DNA of 64,000 bases from Candidatus Fredericiella danica (lineage in GTDB: Bacteria; Chloroflexota; Anaerolineae; Caldilineales; Caldilineaceae), in the NCBI GenBank assembly GCA_016713335.1, contig JADJPH010000012.1, forward strand, positions 1 through 64,000, given 5' to 3'. Below the pieces are notes generated by a model that worked only from the letters and a program-made list of their open reading frames with translations, ran no database searches and was not told where the DNA came from. Made by a program: the position numbers and the translations under genes. Within the stretch, counting starts at the first letter, position 1, and every line of letters starts with the position of its first letter. Below are positions 36,572-49,600 of the stretch, one piece after another.

Positions 36572-37159
36572 GATCAATCTCCTTCTCTATGAATTTCAGT
36601 CTAACAGGATTCGGTGTCAATTATTCTTACATTTAGCTGGCATTTTGTCGGTGCGCATTCGAGAACGGCACAGGACCTCGAAGGATCAGGTCATTGAAAA
36701 CTGATGTATTATGTTAGGAGCATTCGCACCACTATATGATTGTCCGCAAGATGCCTTTATTGCGGCCATTGTGTATGGCTGCAATTAACTGCTGTCTTGT
36801 TATCATTGCGCCCGCCCTTTCAACAGCACAACCCACCTCCCCAGCCTTTGGTATTGAGATCGGCGGATCTCAAGCTTTTTCTATGTTTCCTTGCATTTGT
36901 AGCACGTTCAACAGGAAATAACTATGCGGTGGATCACACCTGGCCCAACCTGGCGCCAGTCGCGCAGATTAGCCCCCCTTGGTTTCGTATCGCTCGCGGT
37001 GTTCACTGCCGGGTACAGCGACCTGGATAGCGATCCGCTGGTCACAATCAAGATATTGAACGCTAACGCACGGTCTCTATGCGTCGCTGCGGCAACATCA
37101 CCTGCGGCGACGCATCTCAACAATTTGTAGGTATCTATTTCCTGGGGGAGAAGATCGTC
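36572..37159. other. Intergenic region with a doubtful small secreted ORF
   Basis: The only candidate is a 61-codon frame at 36,736-36,921 (MIVRKMPLLRPLC...), with a signal-peptide-like N-terminus ending LSTAQP but no good ribosome site at normal spacing (TTAGGAG lies about 16 bases upstream). I do not call it a gene. The rest is less GC-rich than the coding DNA and may carry the promoter of the delta-60 gene. Confidence 0.35.
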
Positions 37160-40100
37160 ATGATCATGGATCGCTCGCACTCACAGCGTCGCCGGTTCAG
37201 TGAATTCGCTTGTGCACTTTTGGCAGTCGTGCTAGCTATTGGTGTTTTTCTGCCCGCCCTGGCCGCACCGGGCGACCTGGACCCTGGCTTTGGCCTCATC
37301 TCAAGCGGGCTGAATTACACCGACGCGTTTACCCTCCAGGGCGCGGACCGCATCCATGCCCTGACGCTCCAGCCCGATGGCGCGGTCGTCGTCGCCGGTG
37401 AATCCGAAACCCATTTCGCGGTTGCCAGATATGACGCAAACGGCCTGCTGGACACCACGAACTTCGGCGCCCCCTTTGGCGTGGTGACCACTACGATTGT
37501 CATGTCATCCACGGCCAATGCCGTGGCGATCCAGGGCGACGGCAAAATTGTGGTCGCCGGCTCTGCCTCAGACGGCGTGCGCGACTACTTTGCGGTGGCC
37601 CGCTACAACGCTGATGGTTCGCTCGATACGGCAGGTTTCAATGCTCCGCTGGGTTATATCACCTCAACCCTGTCAGCAGGGAATGATGTTGCCACTGCAC
37701 TGGTACTCCAGAGCGATGGCAAGCTAGTCGTGGCCGGCTACACTGCCAATCAATTCGTCGTTGCCCGGTATACCACGGCGGGTGCGCTCGACATTGCGGG
37801 CTTTAACCCCCCAAACGGCTACCGCACGCTGCCGATCGGCGCCTCCGATGATGCCCACGCCGTCGGGCTGCAGTCGGATGGCAAAATCATCGTGGCGGGT
37901 CACGCCGACACCGGCACTTCGGATGACTTCGCCGTCGCGCGCTTCACGACTGCTGGCGGTCTTGACACCACCTTCAATGGCGGCTTCGGCTACATCACCA
38001 CCGACTTTCCTACTGACCGGATCGACCTGGCCCAGGCGCTGGCCATCCAACCCGACGACAAAATCGTCGTCGCCGGCTACAGCAACGGCGGTTCGACCGA
38101 CGACTTCGCCGTGGCGCGCTACACCACCAACGGCACCCTCGACACCACCTTTGGCGTCTCCGGCCGCCGCACCACCAATATCAACACCGATGACCAGGCC
38201 TTTGGCGTCGCGATCCAACCCACCGGCCGGATCGTCCTCGCAGGCACCAGCATCCACAACACCAGCAACGAGAACCTGACCCTTGTGCGCTATACGAGCG
38301 GCGGTGCGCTCGACACCACCTTTGGCGTCTCAGGGCACGTCACCACAGACGTGGGCGGCGTGCTCGGCGGCGGCAACAACACCGCCGATTTCCTGGAAGC
38401 GGTCGTGGTGCAAAGCGACAACAAGATTGTTGCCGCCGGTTATACTGACCATCCACTCGCCACCGGCGATGAGAATTTCGTCATCGCCCGCTACCAGTCG
38501 CCCAATACCGCCCCGGTTGTCAGCGCGGTGAATAAGAACACCAGTGAGGAAATCACCGCGACCTTTGCCGCGGCGGACTTCACGGCGCACTTCACCGACA
38601 CCGATGGCGACACCATGGTCAAAGTCAAGGTGGCATCGCTGCCGCTGAGTGGCACGCTGGCGCTCTCGAACACCAATGTAATCACCGGCCAGGAGGTTAC
38701 CACCGCCCAACTGGCACAACTCACCTACCAGCCCAACCAGGACTTCGATGGCATCGATGCGTTCGTCTGGAACGGCACGGATGGCCTTGACTACGCGGCT
38801 GTGAGCGCAACGGTCACCGTAACCGTTGCGGCGGTGAATGATGCCCCGGTCAACACCGTCCCGACGCCGGTAACTGTGGACGAAGATGCCTATAGCACCG
38901 GGAACGCCTTTAGTGTCAATGACGTCGACGCCGGCGCCGCCAACAACTTTCAGGTCACGCTCTCCGCACTCCACGGGAGCCTGGCGCTCACCACCACGAC
39001 CAACCTGACCTTGACCGCCGGGAGCAATGGTTCAAAATCGATGACCTTCCAGGGCGCCATTGCGGATATCAATGCCGCGCTCGCCGACGTCGGCTATGGA
39101 CCGGACGCAAACTTCAATGGCACCGACCTCATCACCTTCGGCACGAATGACACTGGGAACACCGGCTCAGGCGGCCCGTTGCAGGATTCGGATGAAGTCT
39201 CGGTTGCGGTGAATCCCCTCAATGATGCACCGGTGCTGGATCCCATTGGCAACAAGACCGGCGACGAGACCACCCTGATCACATTCGGCGCCAACGCGAC
39301 CGACATTGACGGGAGTGACACGCTCGTCTACTCACTGCTTCCCGGCGCGCCGGCAGCGGCGACGATTGACGCCGCCACCGGCATCTTCACGTGGACGCCC
39401 GGCGAGGCGGATGGGCAGGGCGACTATCCCATCACGGTGCAGGTGGCAGACAATGGGGTACCCGTCCTCACGGATGCCGAAACGCTGACGATTACCGTCA
39501 ATGAGATCAACAATGCCCCGGTGCTCGACCCGATCGGCGATCAGGTTGGCGATGAGGACGCGCTCGTCACCTTTGATGCCAACGCCACCGACTCAGACGG
39601 GATTGACATTCTGGACTACTCCCTGGGGGCGGGCGCGCCCGCCGGCGCCACGATTGACCCGGCGACCGGGGGTCTTCGCGTGGACACCCGGCGAAGCAGA
39701 TAGCCCTGGTATCTATCCGGTCACCATTCGGGTGATCGACGACAGCGAACCGGTCCTGGGCGACACCGAAACCATCTCCATCACCGTAAACGAGGTCAAC
39801 GCGCGCCGGTGCTGGATCCGGTCGGAGATCGCACGATCGACGAAGAGGCGCTGCTCACCTTCCAGGTGACCGCGAGCGACATCGATAGCACAAACCTGAC
39901 CTTCTCACTGCTACCAGGCGCACCGGTGTCTGCAACGATCAAGCCTGCATTGGGTGTTTTCAAGTGGCGACCAGAAGAGGCTGACGGTCCAGGCGTCTAC
40001 ACGGTGACCATCCAGGTGGAAGACAACGGTGTCCCGGTGTTGGCAGACGCTGAGACGATTCGGATCACCGTAAACAAGGTGAACGATGCCCCGGTGATCA

Positions 40101-40441
40101 GCGACGTCGTCCGTCTGGGTGCGCCCGGCGTAGTCACCTTTGCCAGGGCCGACTTCACGGGTAGCTTCAGTGACAAGGACGGGGATCCACTGGCCACAAT
40201 CCAGATTTTGACGCTGCCGGCCGGTGGCCAACTGCAGTTTAACGGGACGGCGGTGGTGACCGGCCAGGAGATCGCCGCCAGTGCGATCAAGCAACTGACC
40301 CTCACACCTTCGGCCGAGAATCTGAGCAGTTCCAGCTTCACCTGGAATGCGTCGGATGGCACGGTCTATGCGACCAACAGTGCGCTCATGACAGTGTTGG
40401 TTGGCGGCAGTAGGGTCTTCATGCCGGACATTGCACGGTAG
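37160..40441 (+). CDS. Secreted delta-60 propeller/Ig-repeat protein, copy A, frameshifted
   Basis: About 1,090 residues. A signal peptide (CALLAVVLAIGVFLPALAA) is followed by seven delta-60 repeats with cores such as LQPDGAVVVAGES, QGDGKIVVAGSA and QSDNKIVAAGYT, predicting a seven-bladed beta-propeller. Then come cadherin/Ig-like units with VNDAP and DEDAYSTGNAFSVNDVDAG motifs, putative-Ig units (APVLDPIGNKTGDE, FTWTPGEADG) and a final domain ending GGSRVFMPDIAR. Indels near 39,665 and 39,805 break the Ig part. GGGGGAG precedes the ATG at 37,160. Probably a surface adhesion or binding protein. The close tandem paralogue follows directly. Confidence 0.82.
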
Positions 40442-40452
40442 TATGGAATCTG

Positions 40453-40488
40453 CAAGCATCGAAGCAGGTTTTCCCGCTTCGATGCTTG
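40453..40488. terminator. Hairpin after delta-60 copy A
   Basis: CAAGCATCGAAGC (40,453-40,465) pairs with GCTTCGATGCTTG (40,476-40,488). There is no clear T-run, so it could be a factor-dependent terminator or a stabilising mRNA end. Confidence 0.5.
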
Positions 40489-40528
40489 TCCATCATGTAG
40501 GGTTCATCTTTTTGGAGGGTCCACCACG

Positions 40529-43500
40529 ATGTACAGGCTCAGATCTCACTCGAAGTCCCGCAGGTTGAATGCACTAATGTGCGCTGGTTTCGCAATCGTG
40601 CTTGCCCTAGGCTTGTTCTCGCCCGCTCTGGCCGCACCAGGTGATCTCGATCCGGACTTTGGCGTCACCTCGAGCGGACTCAACTACACTGACGCCTTTG
40701 GACTGCAAAACGCCGATCGCATCCGCGCACTTGCACTGCAGACCGATGGTGCAGTCGTGGTTGCCGGCGAATCCAACGCCCAGATTACACTCGCTCGATA
40801 CGGTGCGAACGGTCTGCTCGATACTGCCAATTTCGGCGCCCCCAACGGTGTCGTCTCAACCATACTGGGAACTGCATCGGTGGCCAACGCGGTGGCACTC
40901 CAGACAGATGGCAAGATCATCATCGCCGGGTCAACCTCCGACGGTCTCCGTGACTACTTTTTGGTAGCGCGCTACAACACCGATGGCTCGCTCGACACCG
41001 CCGGTTTCAATACCCCACTTGGCTACATTACGTCCACCCTGACCACAGGGAGTGACGTCGCCACCAGTCTCGTGTTGCAGAGTGATGGCAAGATTGTGGT
41101 CGCCGGCTACACCGCCAACCAGTTTGCCGTCGCGCGCTAGACGACGGCCGGTGCACTGGACACTGCCGGCTTCAATGCACCGAGCGGCTTTTGCTTCGTC
41201 ACCGTCGGCGTCGCGGATCAAGCGCACGCGGTTGGCCTCCAATCAGATGGGAAGATCATCATCGCCGGTCATGCCGACACCGGCACTTCGGATGATTTCG
41301 CGGTGGCGTAATACGACCGTTGAAAACCTGACCCTCGTCCGCTACACCAGCGCCGGTGCGCTCGATACCACCTTTGGCACTTCTGGAATTGTCACCACCA
41401 ATGTAGGTACCGTGCTGAGCGGTGGCAACACGGCCGACTTTTTGGAGGCGGTCGTGATCCAAAGTGACAACAAGATTGTCGTGGGTGGCTACACGGATCT
41501 GCCGCTGGGGACTGGTGATGACAATTTCGTCATTGCCCGCTATCAATCGCCCAACACCGTCCCAGTCGTGACCGCAGTCAACAAGACCACGAACGAGGAG
41601 ACCACTGGAACCTTTGCGGAGGCCGATTTCACCGCGAAGTTCACCGATACGGATGGTGATACCCTGGTCAAAATCAAGGTAACTGCGCTACCTTTCAGCG
41701 GCACCCTGGCGCTCTCCAACACGAATGTGATCACCGGTCAGGAGATTTCCACCGCCCTGGTGCCACAGCTTACCTATCAACCAAAGCAGGACTTCAACGG
41801 TACCGATACATTCCGGTGGAACGGATCGGATGGCCTTGACTATGCAGCCGCGAGCGCGCTGGTCACCGTCACCGTATCCGCAGTAAATGACGCGCCGGTG
41901 AATACGGTGCCCGCCGCTGTCACAGTCGACGAAGATGCCTACAGCACCGGAAATGGGTTTAGCGTAAGTGACGTGGACGCCGGCGCCGCCACCAACTTCC
42001 AGTTCACCCTGTCTGCCGTCCACGGCAACATCGCCCTGACCACGACCACCAACCTGATCTTGACGGGTGGCAGCAATGGCTCCAAGTCAATGACCTTCCA
42101 GGGTGCGCTGACCGACGTAAACGCTGCGCGTGCCGACGTCGGCTACGGACCGGACGCCGACTACAACGGGCAAGACACCATCACCTTAATCGCCAACGAC
42201 AATGGAAACAGTGGCTCTGGTGGTGCACTACAAGACACCGATCCGGTGACGGTCACCATCGATGCTGTTAACGACGCCCCGGTGCTCGATCCGATCGGCG
42301 ACAAGAACGGCGACGAAGGTGCGGCCATCACCTTTGATGCCAACGCCGCCGACATCGATACCGGTCAGGTCCTGACCTATTCACTGCTGCCGGGCGCCCC
42401 TGCCGCAGCATCGATTCATCCGAGCACCGGCGTCTTCACCTGGACACCGGGCGAGGCAGACGGGCCGGGAACCTATCCAGTCACCGTGCAGGTTGCCGAC
42501 AACGGGGCTCCCGAACTCACCGACGCCGAAACATTGACGATCACGGTCAACGAGGTCAACAATGCTCCCATCCTTGACCCCATCGGGGACAAAGCCGGTG
42601 ACGAAGACACCCTCATCACCTTCGACGCCAACGCTATCGACTCGGACGGCATCAATACCCTGACCTATACTTTGGCCGCCGGCGCCCCGCCGCTGCCGGC
42701 ATCAACCCGGCCACCGGCGTCTTCACGTGGACGCCCGGCGAGGCCGACAGCCCCGGCGTCTACCCGGTGACCGTGCAGGTGGCGGATGATGGCACACCTG
42801 TATTGACCGATACCGAGACCATTTCGATTACCGTCAACCCGATCAACGACGCCCCGATCCTCGACCCCATCGGTGACAAGACAGGTGATGAAGATACGCT
42901 GATCACCTTCGACGCCAACGCCACCGACCCGGATGGCATCGACACCCTGACCTATACATTGGCCGCCGGCGCCCCACCGCCGCCAGCATCGACCCAACCA
43001 CCGGCGTCTTCACCTGGACGCCCGGCGAAGCGGACAGCCCTGGCGTCTATCCGGTGACGGTCCAGGTGACCGACAACGGCGCACCCGCATTGGGCGATGC
43101 TGAGACAATTTCAATTACAGTGAATGCCGTCAATGATGCACCTGTACTTGATCCGATCGGCGACAAAGCCGGTGATGAAGACACGCTCATCACCTTCGAC
43201 GCCAACGCCACGGATCCCGATGGCATTGACACATTGGCCTATTCACTGGCCGCCGGCGCTCCCGCCGCTGCCGGCATCAACCCAACCACCGGCGTCTTCA
43301 CCTGGACGCCCGGTGAGGCGGACAGCCCCGGCATCTATCCGGTGACGGTCCAGGTGACCGACAACGGCGCACCCGCGCTGGGCGATGCCGAGACGATATC
43401 GATCACAGTGAACGCAGTCAACGACGCCCCGGTGCTTGATCCCATCGGCGACAAAGCCGGCAATGAGGCTACGCTGATCAGCTTTGACGCAAATGCCACG

Positions 43501-44355
43501 GATCCGGACGGCGTTGACACCCTGACCTATTCGCTAGCCGCCGGCGCCCCTGCTGGGGCCAGCATCAACGCCGCCACCGGCGTTTTCCGTTGGACCCCCG
43601 GCGAGGCGGACAGCCCCGGCGTCCACCCGGTGACGGTCCAGGTGACTGACAACGGCGCACCCGCATTGGGAGATGCGGAGACGATCTCGATCACAGTGAA
43701 CGAGGTCAACAATGCGCCGGTGCTTGACGCCATTGGCGATCGCACGATCGACGAAGAGACGCTCCTCACCTTCCAGGTGACCGCGAGCGACATCGACAGC
43801 ACAAACTTGACCTTCTCGCTGCTACCGGGCGCACCGGTGTCCGCAACGATCAAGCCTGCATTGGGTGTTTTCAAGTGGCGACCGGAAGAGGCTGACGGCC
43901 CAGGCGTCTACACGGTGACTATCCAGGTCGAAGATAATGGTGTCCCGGTGTTGGCCGACGCTGAGACGATACGGATCATCGTGAACAAAGTCAATGACGC
44001 CCCGGTGATCAGCGACGTGGTTCACCTGGGTGCGCCTGGTGTGGTCACCTTTGCCCAGGCCGACTTCACAGGCGCCTTCAGCGACAAGGACGGCGACCCA
44101 CTTGCCAGCATCAAAATCGTGACGCTGCCGGCGGGGGGCCAACTGCAACTCAGCGGGACGGCGGTAACTGCCGGACAGGAAATCGTCGCTGCGGCAATCA
44201 ACCAACTGACCTTCACCCCTGACGCCGCAAACCTGAGCAGTTCGACGTTGGATTGGAACGCGTCTGACGGCGCCCTCTACGCCACCAACGATGCGCTCAT
44301 GACCATCCTGGTCGGCGGCAGCCGGGTCTTCATGCCGGACATCGCACGCGACTAG
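40529..44355 (+). pseudogene. Secreted delta-60/Ig-repeat protein, copy B, with stops, deletion and frameshifts
   Basis: A tandem paralogue of copy A with the same signal peptide style (VLALGLFSPALAA), strong ribosome site TTGGAGGG and the same ending GGSRVFMPDIARD. After four delta-60 repeats an in-frame TAG (41,138-41,140) replaces a Tyr/Thr position seen in copy A, a TAA occurs at 41,309-41,311, and the sequence jumps directly to the last repeat: blades five and six of copy A are missing. The Ig part is longer, with six units of about 97 residues (motifs DPIGDKAGDEDTLITFDANA, FTWTPGEADSPG), and has indels near 42,690 and 42,975. Either a decayed gene or a mis-assembled repeat region. Confidence 0.65.
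42262..44000 (+). repeat. Coding tandem repeats of about 290 bp
   Basis: Six consecutive Ig-like units of about 97 codons, each running from NDAPVLDPIGDK through FTWTPGEAD to ITVNAVN. Units three to five are very similar to one another at DNA level, which indicates recent expansion or homogenisation; the sixth is diverged and closely matches the last unit of copy A. Confidence 0.75.
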
Positions 44356-44370
44356 CAACGGCACCATCCA

Positions 44371-44411
44371 GCAGCATCACGGGCGTCCCAGGGGACGCCG
44401 GTGATGCTTGC
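44371..44411. terminator. Hairpin after delta-60 copy B
   Basis: GCAGCATCAC plus GGGCGTCC (44,371-44,388) pairs with GGACGCC plus GGTGATGCTTGC (44,393-44,411) around a short loop. It overlaps the most upstream possible start of the GH130 frame, which argues that the real GH130 start is further downstream. Confidence 0.6.
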
Positions 44412-44559
44412 TGCCCCATTTGTGGACTGGTCAACTCCTGTCTTTGGAGACGCACGTTGCAGAGTAGGACTGACGGAGGCGCCATTGCACTCCCAAGCGA
44501 GCATTTGGGGCGAATCAGGCGCCGCATCCACGCAACACAAGCTTGGGAGCCATCACTTG

Positions 44560-45811
44560 GTGAGGAACATAGACTGGACACTCGGGCCCTTCGTCCGTGA
44601 AGACCTGGCCAATCCTTGCTTAACCCCGGACCCCACCGCGACCTTTTTCTGTCCAATCCGGCAAGAAGCGGTGCACTGGGAAGCAAAAGATGTCTTCAAC
44701 CCCGCCGCCGTGGTGCGCGATGGCCAAATCCATCTGCTCTACCGCGCCGAAGACAGCGTGGGACGCTTCGCAGGCACCTCCCGCATCGGTCTCGCCACCA
44801 GTACGGACGGGCTGCACTTCGTGCGCCGGCCCACACCGGTCCTCTATCCCGACCACGACGCGATGGAAGTCTACGAGTGGGAGGGCGGCTGCGAGGATCC
44901 TCGCATCGTCGAAGATGGGCTTGGCGGCTACGTCCTGACCTACACCGCGTATGACGGCTACACGGCCAGGTTGGCGGTGGCGACTTCCACTGACCTGGTG
45001 CACTGGCAGAAGCACGGGCTTGCCTTCGGCAAGGCCCAGGCCGGGCGCTATCGCGACCTCTGGTCCAAGTCAGGATCCATCGTCTGCAGCCTCGACGGCG
45101 ATCATCTCGTTGCCAGCCGCATTGATGGCAAGTACTGGATGTATTGGGGTGAATCCGATATCTACCTCGCCACTTCCGACAACCTGCTCGACTGGGAGCC
45201 GCTGGTTGTTGATCACTGGACCGACCTGATGCGCTCAGTTTTTGGCGCCCTGGAACCTGACCAGGGGGAGGCTGCGCTGCATGCGCTACAGCACCTGAGC
45301 CACTCCTCAACCGCTTTCGCCTGGGCCGCACCCCCGCTGCACTGCGCCAGGCGCTCCTGGACGGGCACAGGATGCACCGTGGCGCGCCACGGTGCTGGGC
45401 ATCCTGGACACATTCAATGCCGGCGTGCCCGTTCATGACGACTTCCGGCCGATCTTTGGCCCGCGCCAGGGACGCTTTGACTCGTCACTCGTGGAACCCG
45501 GTCCGCCAGCGTTCCTGACCGAACAGGGCATCCTACTCATCTACAACAGCAAGAACCGCAACCCTGGCGGTGCGGACAACCTGCCCGACGGCACGTACGC
45601 GGCCGGACAGGTGCTCTGCGACCCACACGATCCCTCGGCGGTCCTGCGCCGCGTCGAGGCGCCCTTCTTCTGGCCCGAGCGCGCCTATGAGATCACCGGC
45701 CAGGTCGGCAATGTCTGCTTTTTGGAGGGACTGGCGCCACATCAGGGACGCTGGTATCTGTACTATGGGACGGCAGACTCGAAGATCGCGGTGGCTACCG
45801 CCGTTGTATAG
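44560..45811 (+). CDS. GH130-type glycosidase/phosphorylase, frameshifted
   Basis: A five-bladed propeller enzyme of the mannoside phosphorylase family (GH130). Motifs: DWTLGPFVREDLANPCL, DVFNPAAVVRDGQIHLLYRAED, the catalytic GGCEDPRIVED, and VEPGPPAFLTEQGILLIYNSKN with a C-terminal GRWYLYYGTADSKIAVATA. The frame breaks near 45,390 (second part begins VLGILDTFNAGV). These enzymes phosphorolyse beta-mannosides or related sugars in the cytoplasm. I chose the GTG at 44,560 because upstream starts lie in or next to the preceding hairpin and GGGAG sits about ten bases ahead; this is uncertain. The methyltransferase follows after ten bases. Confidence 0.82.
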
Positions 45812-45821
45812 GGACTACGCC

Positions 45822-46574
45822 ATGGATAACACGAATCGTTTCACGACAAAAGCCGCTGTCTACGCCCAGCATCGCTGGGATTTTGCGCCGGAGGCGATTG
45901 ATGTGATGTTGGAAGTCAGTCGAGTGCAGGCAGCGGATTGGGTGGCCGATGTCGGCGCAGGCACCGGGATACTTACCCGGCATCTGGTGCAGCGTGGGCT
46001 ACTGACCTACGCCGTGGAGCCAAACGCAGCCATGCGCCGGATCGCCGAGGCAGATTTCGGAGGGTATCCCAACTTCGTCAGTGTCGCCGCACGCTCGGAC
46101 GCGACAGCGCTCGACAGCCATAGTATCCAGTTGATCACGGTCGCCCGGGCGCTCCATTGGTTCCCGGCCGACGCCACGCGCACGGAGTTTCTACGGATTT
46201 TGAAGCCGGCAGGCTGGATGGCAGTACTGGGCGTGAAGTGCGCGAGCGACGTGATGAACACAGCGATCGATGAGATTCGCACCGTTGAAAACGGTTGGGA
46301 TGCCGACCACAGCCGGCAGGCATTGCCGCCCGTGTCGCTGCCCGCATACTATGGTCACGGTGAATTTCAAGATCTCCGTTTCCCGGGAGAGGTCAGCGAG
46401 ACATGGGAACAATTCTGCGGGCGCATGCTCTCTTTCTCCCCGGCGCCCGACCCTGACAACCCGCGATACCCACGCTACGTCGATGCCGCCCACACAATCT
46501 TCAGACATTTCGCAGAGGGAGACACAATCTACACGCCAATTGCAACGGAAGTAAGCATTGGACAAATGCGATAG
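45822..46574 (+). CDS. Class I SAM-dependent methyltransferase
   Basis: 250 residues beginning MDNTNRFTTKAAVYAQHR. The SAM-binding motif VADVGAGTGILTRHLVQRG, the acidic strand AVEPNAAMRRIAE and ITVARALHWFPAD mark a Methyltransf_11-type enzyme of the trans-aconitate/phenolic methylase style. The substrate is unknown. The longer open frame upstream overlaps the GH130 gene and is ignored; the ATG at 45,822 lies ten bases after the GH130 stop, so both genes probably share a transcript. Confidence 0.84.
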   Translation: MDNTNRFTTKAAVYAQHRWDFAPEAIDVMLEVSRVQAADWVADVGAGTGILTRHLVQRGLLTYAVEPNAAMRRIAEADFGGYPNFVSVAARSDATALDSHSIQLITVARALHWFPADATRTEFLRILKPAGWMAVLGVKCASDVMNTAIDEIRTVENGWDADHSRQALPPVSLPAYYGHGEFQDLRFPGEVSETWEQFCGRMLSFSPAPDPDNPRYPRYVDAAHTIFRHFAEGDTIYTPIATEVSIGQMR

Positions 46575-46628
46575 GACCTGCCAATCTCCAATCTCTAATC
46601 TCCCCTAACTTCGCTTGCTCTCTCCGTC

Positions 46629-49600
46629 CTACGGCGTGATCCACCTTCCTATGCGATCAACCAGCAACTGCGATGCAATTGGCTTGGCGATATAGTCATC
46701 CATGCCGGCAGCAAGGCACTTCTCGCGATCCCCCATCATCGCCGCAGCCGTCATGGCGACGATGGGGATGCGGTGGTTGCGAACATCAGATTGCGGATCG
46801 CGGATGCGTTGCGTCGTTTCCAGCCCATCCATCACGGGCATCTGTACATCCATCAAGACCAGGTCAAAGTCAATTGACGCCAGCGCGTGCAATGCTTCGA
46901 CGCCATTGGCCGCGACATCGACTTCCAATCCCAGCTTATGCAGGAGAATGGTCGCCAGACGTTGGTTGGTAAGGTTATCCTCGACGAGAAGCACGCGCGC
47001 ATGGCAGTCCGCAAAGACGCCAGACAGCGTGCGTGACGGTGCGATATTCGCCGGCGCTGGTATGGGTGCGTTACCCCGCAAAAGGCTCACCAAAGCATCG
47101 AGCAACGCCCGCCAACGGACGGGCTTGGCCATGATATGGTCACACCCGGTCTCCTGCACTCGTTCGGCCAGGCGACCGTCAGTCAACCACGTGAGTGTCG
47201 ACAGGTGTGTACCTGCCAAATCACTCTGCGCCTTGATGGCGCGCAAGGGCGCTTCGTCAACATCCCCTGCCGGCAGGTCGATAATGGCAATCGAGAAGGG
47301 ATCCTGCGCACCATGCGCCTGCTGGAGACACGATCGTGCTTCTGCGACACCTTGCACCACGGTCGTACGCGCACCCCACGCCTCGCAGCGTGCAACTAGA
47401 ATTGCACGGCTGGTGGCGTTGCCTTCAACGACCAGAATCCGCACCGAATGCAGTGGCATCGATTGCACCTGAGCGTCCGCGGGCAGCAGTCCCAAGCGCA
47501 CTGTGAACCAGAAGGTCGACCCCACGCCCTCGGTGCTCATCACACCGATGCTTCCTCCCATCAACTCGGCCAGTTGTTTGGAAATTGCCAGCCCCAGTCC
47601 GGTACCGCCGAATTGGCGTTGGGTCGAGGTGTCCGCCTGCGTAAACTTATTGAACAGCAAGCCCTGCTTTATGGCGGGAATGCCGATCCCAGTGTCACGG
47701 ATCGTGAATCGCAACAACACGGCATCAGCCGTCACTTCTTCCACGGCGACACCGATCACGACCTCGCCAGTCGCTGTAAATTTGACCGCATTGCCGGCCA
47801 GGTTGGTCAAGATCTGGCGCAGACGCCCGGCATCGCCACGCAACTGCATAGGCACCGCCAGGTCGATGCTACAGATCAGTTCCAATTGCTTTTCATGTGC
47901 ACGGACAGCAAGCGTTGCGACCACCTCATCCACCAGCGCCTCCAGGTCGAACACCTGGTCAATGAGGGTCAACTTACCGGCCTCGATCTTTGAAAAGTCC
48001 AGGATGTCATCGATTACGGCGAGCAGACTGCCTGCACTAGACCGCACCGTCTCGGCATATCGCCGCTGCTCGGCATCAAGCGCGGTATCCAGCAACAGCG
48101 CGATCATGCCCAACACCCCATTCATCGGCGTGCGAATCTCATGGCTCATGTTGGCAAGAAACTCGCTCTTGGCGCGATTGGCGGCTTCAGCAGCTTCTTT
48201 CGCCTCGGCTAACGCCGCCTCTGCCTGCATGCGCCGTGAGATCCTGGATATGGGGGAAATGAAATATAAGGGATCTCCATCGCTATTGCGCACGAGCGAA
48301 GATGAGACCTCGCCGTAGACAACATGACCCTGCCGATGGTAATAGCGTTTGGCAAAGGTCGCTCTCCTGATTGCCTTCAATGGCATGACTGATAAATTCT
48401 GGGCTGAGCGCCCTATCGTCTGGAAGCGACATATCGTTGACGGTCTTGCTTTCCAGTTCTTGCTTACTATAGCCAAATACCGCGCACATTTTGTCATTCA
48501 CCTGCAGGAAATTTCCCTGTAGGTCGACCAGACACATGGCGGTATTGGCGTTGCTAAAGGCGAGCCTGAACTTCTCCTCGCTCTCCCGCAACGTCCCCTC
48601 TGTCTTCTTGCGCTCAGTGATGTCGCGGCTAAGCCCCAGGAAGCCAGTGAAGGCGCCGGTATCATCGAAAAGCGTCCTCACCATAGCTTCGGTCCAGACG
48701 GTCGAGCCATCTTTGCAAGGTTGCTCCAACTCAAAAACCAACGGGGGCGCATCAAAGGTGGCCGCCCCTTGCAGAATGCGCGGCATATATTGCGCAAGCG
48801 CCGCCATCATCACTTGCTGCGAAGCTGGGGTGAGCGCCGCGGCGGCGGGTTGCGCCAGCACCTCCTCCGGGGTGTAGCCGCGCAGTGTCGTCACCGAGGG
48901 GCTGATGTACGTGAACTGACCTGCGGCGTTCAGCACCCAGATGACATCGACCATGTTTTCGGCCAATAGCCGATAGCGGGCCTCGGACTCCTGCAATGCT
49001 TCCGCGATCTGTTTGCGCTCAGTGATGTCCTGCACCATGCTGATGGCGCCAGTGACGGCACCCATCGCGTCGCGAATGGCGGAGACAGTCAGGCGTCCCC
49101 AAACAACCTGACCGTTCGCCCGCACATAGCGTTTTTCGATCGTGTAGCTTTCACGCTGACCTGCACTCAGTTCACCAAATAGCAGGAGGTCCTCGTCCCA
49201 GTCATCTGGGTGCGTCACGGATTGGACGCTGGTCTCTAACAACTGCTCTGCCGGCCGCCCCATAAATCGTGCCAACGCTGGGTTGATCAGGAGCGGCTGC
49301 CGATCCAGATCCAATAGCGCCATCCCGATGGCCGCCGACGAAAAGATCGTGCGTAAGCGGGCCTCGCTTTCGCGCAACTCATTGTCGGCGATCTCTTTGG
49401 CCAATAGCAGCATGCCGAAACCGTTTGTCAGCATCACACAATAGAGGGCGCCGAACATAATCAACTGGATCGGGTGGGCGGCAAACAACGAGAATTGCTC
49501 TGGAACAAGCGTCGCCCAGATGCCGCGCACGCCGCTCACTGCAACCATCAGCCACATGCTCCAACCGATGTACCGGCGCAATGCCAGGTTCCCGGCTGCT

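Noticed and set aside
36736..36921. Possible small secreted protein gene
   Set aside because: Signal-peptide-like start, but ribosome site spacing is poor and the sequence after the signal has no recognisable fold.
36924..37130. 68-codon frame before the delta-60 gene
   Set aside because: No ribosome site, no family resemblance, and it overlaps the probable promoter region.
42262..44000. Regular repeats that could suggest a CRISPR array
   Set aside because: The period of about 290 bp, in-frame coding sense and Ig-like motifs show that they are protein repeats.
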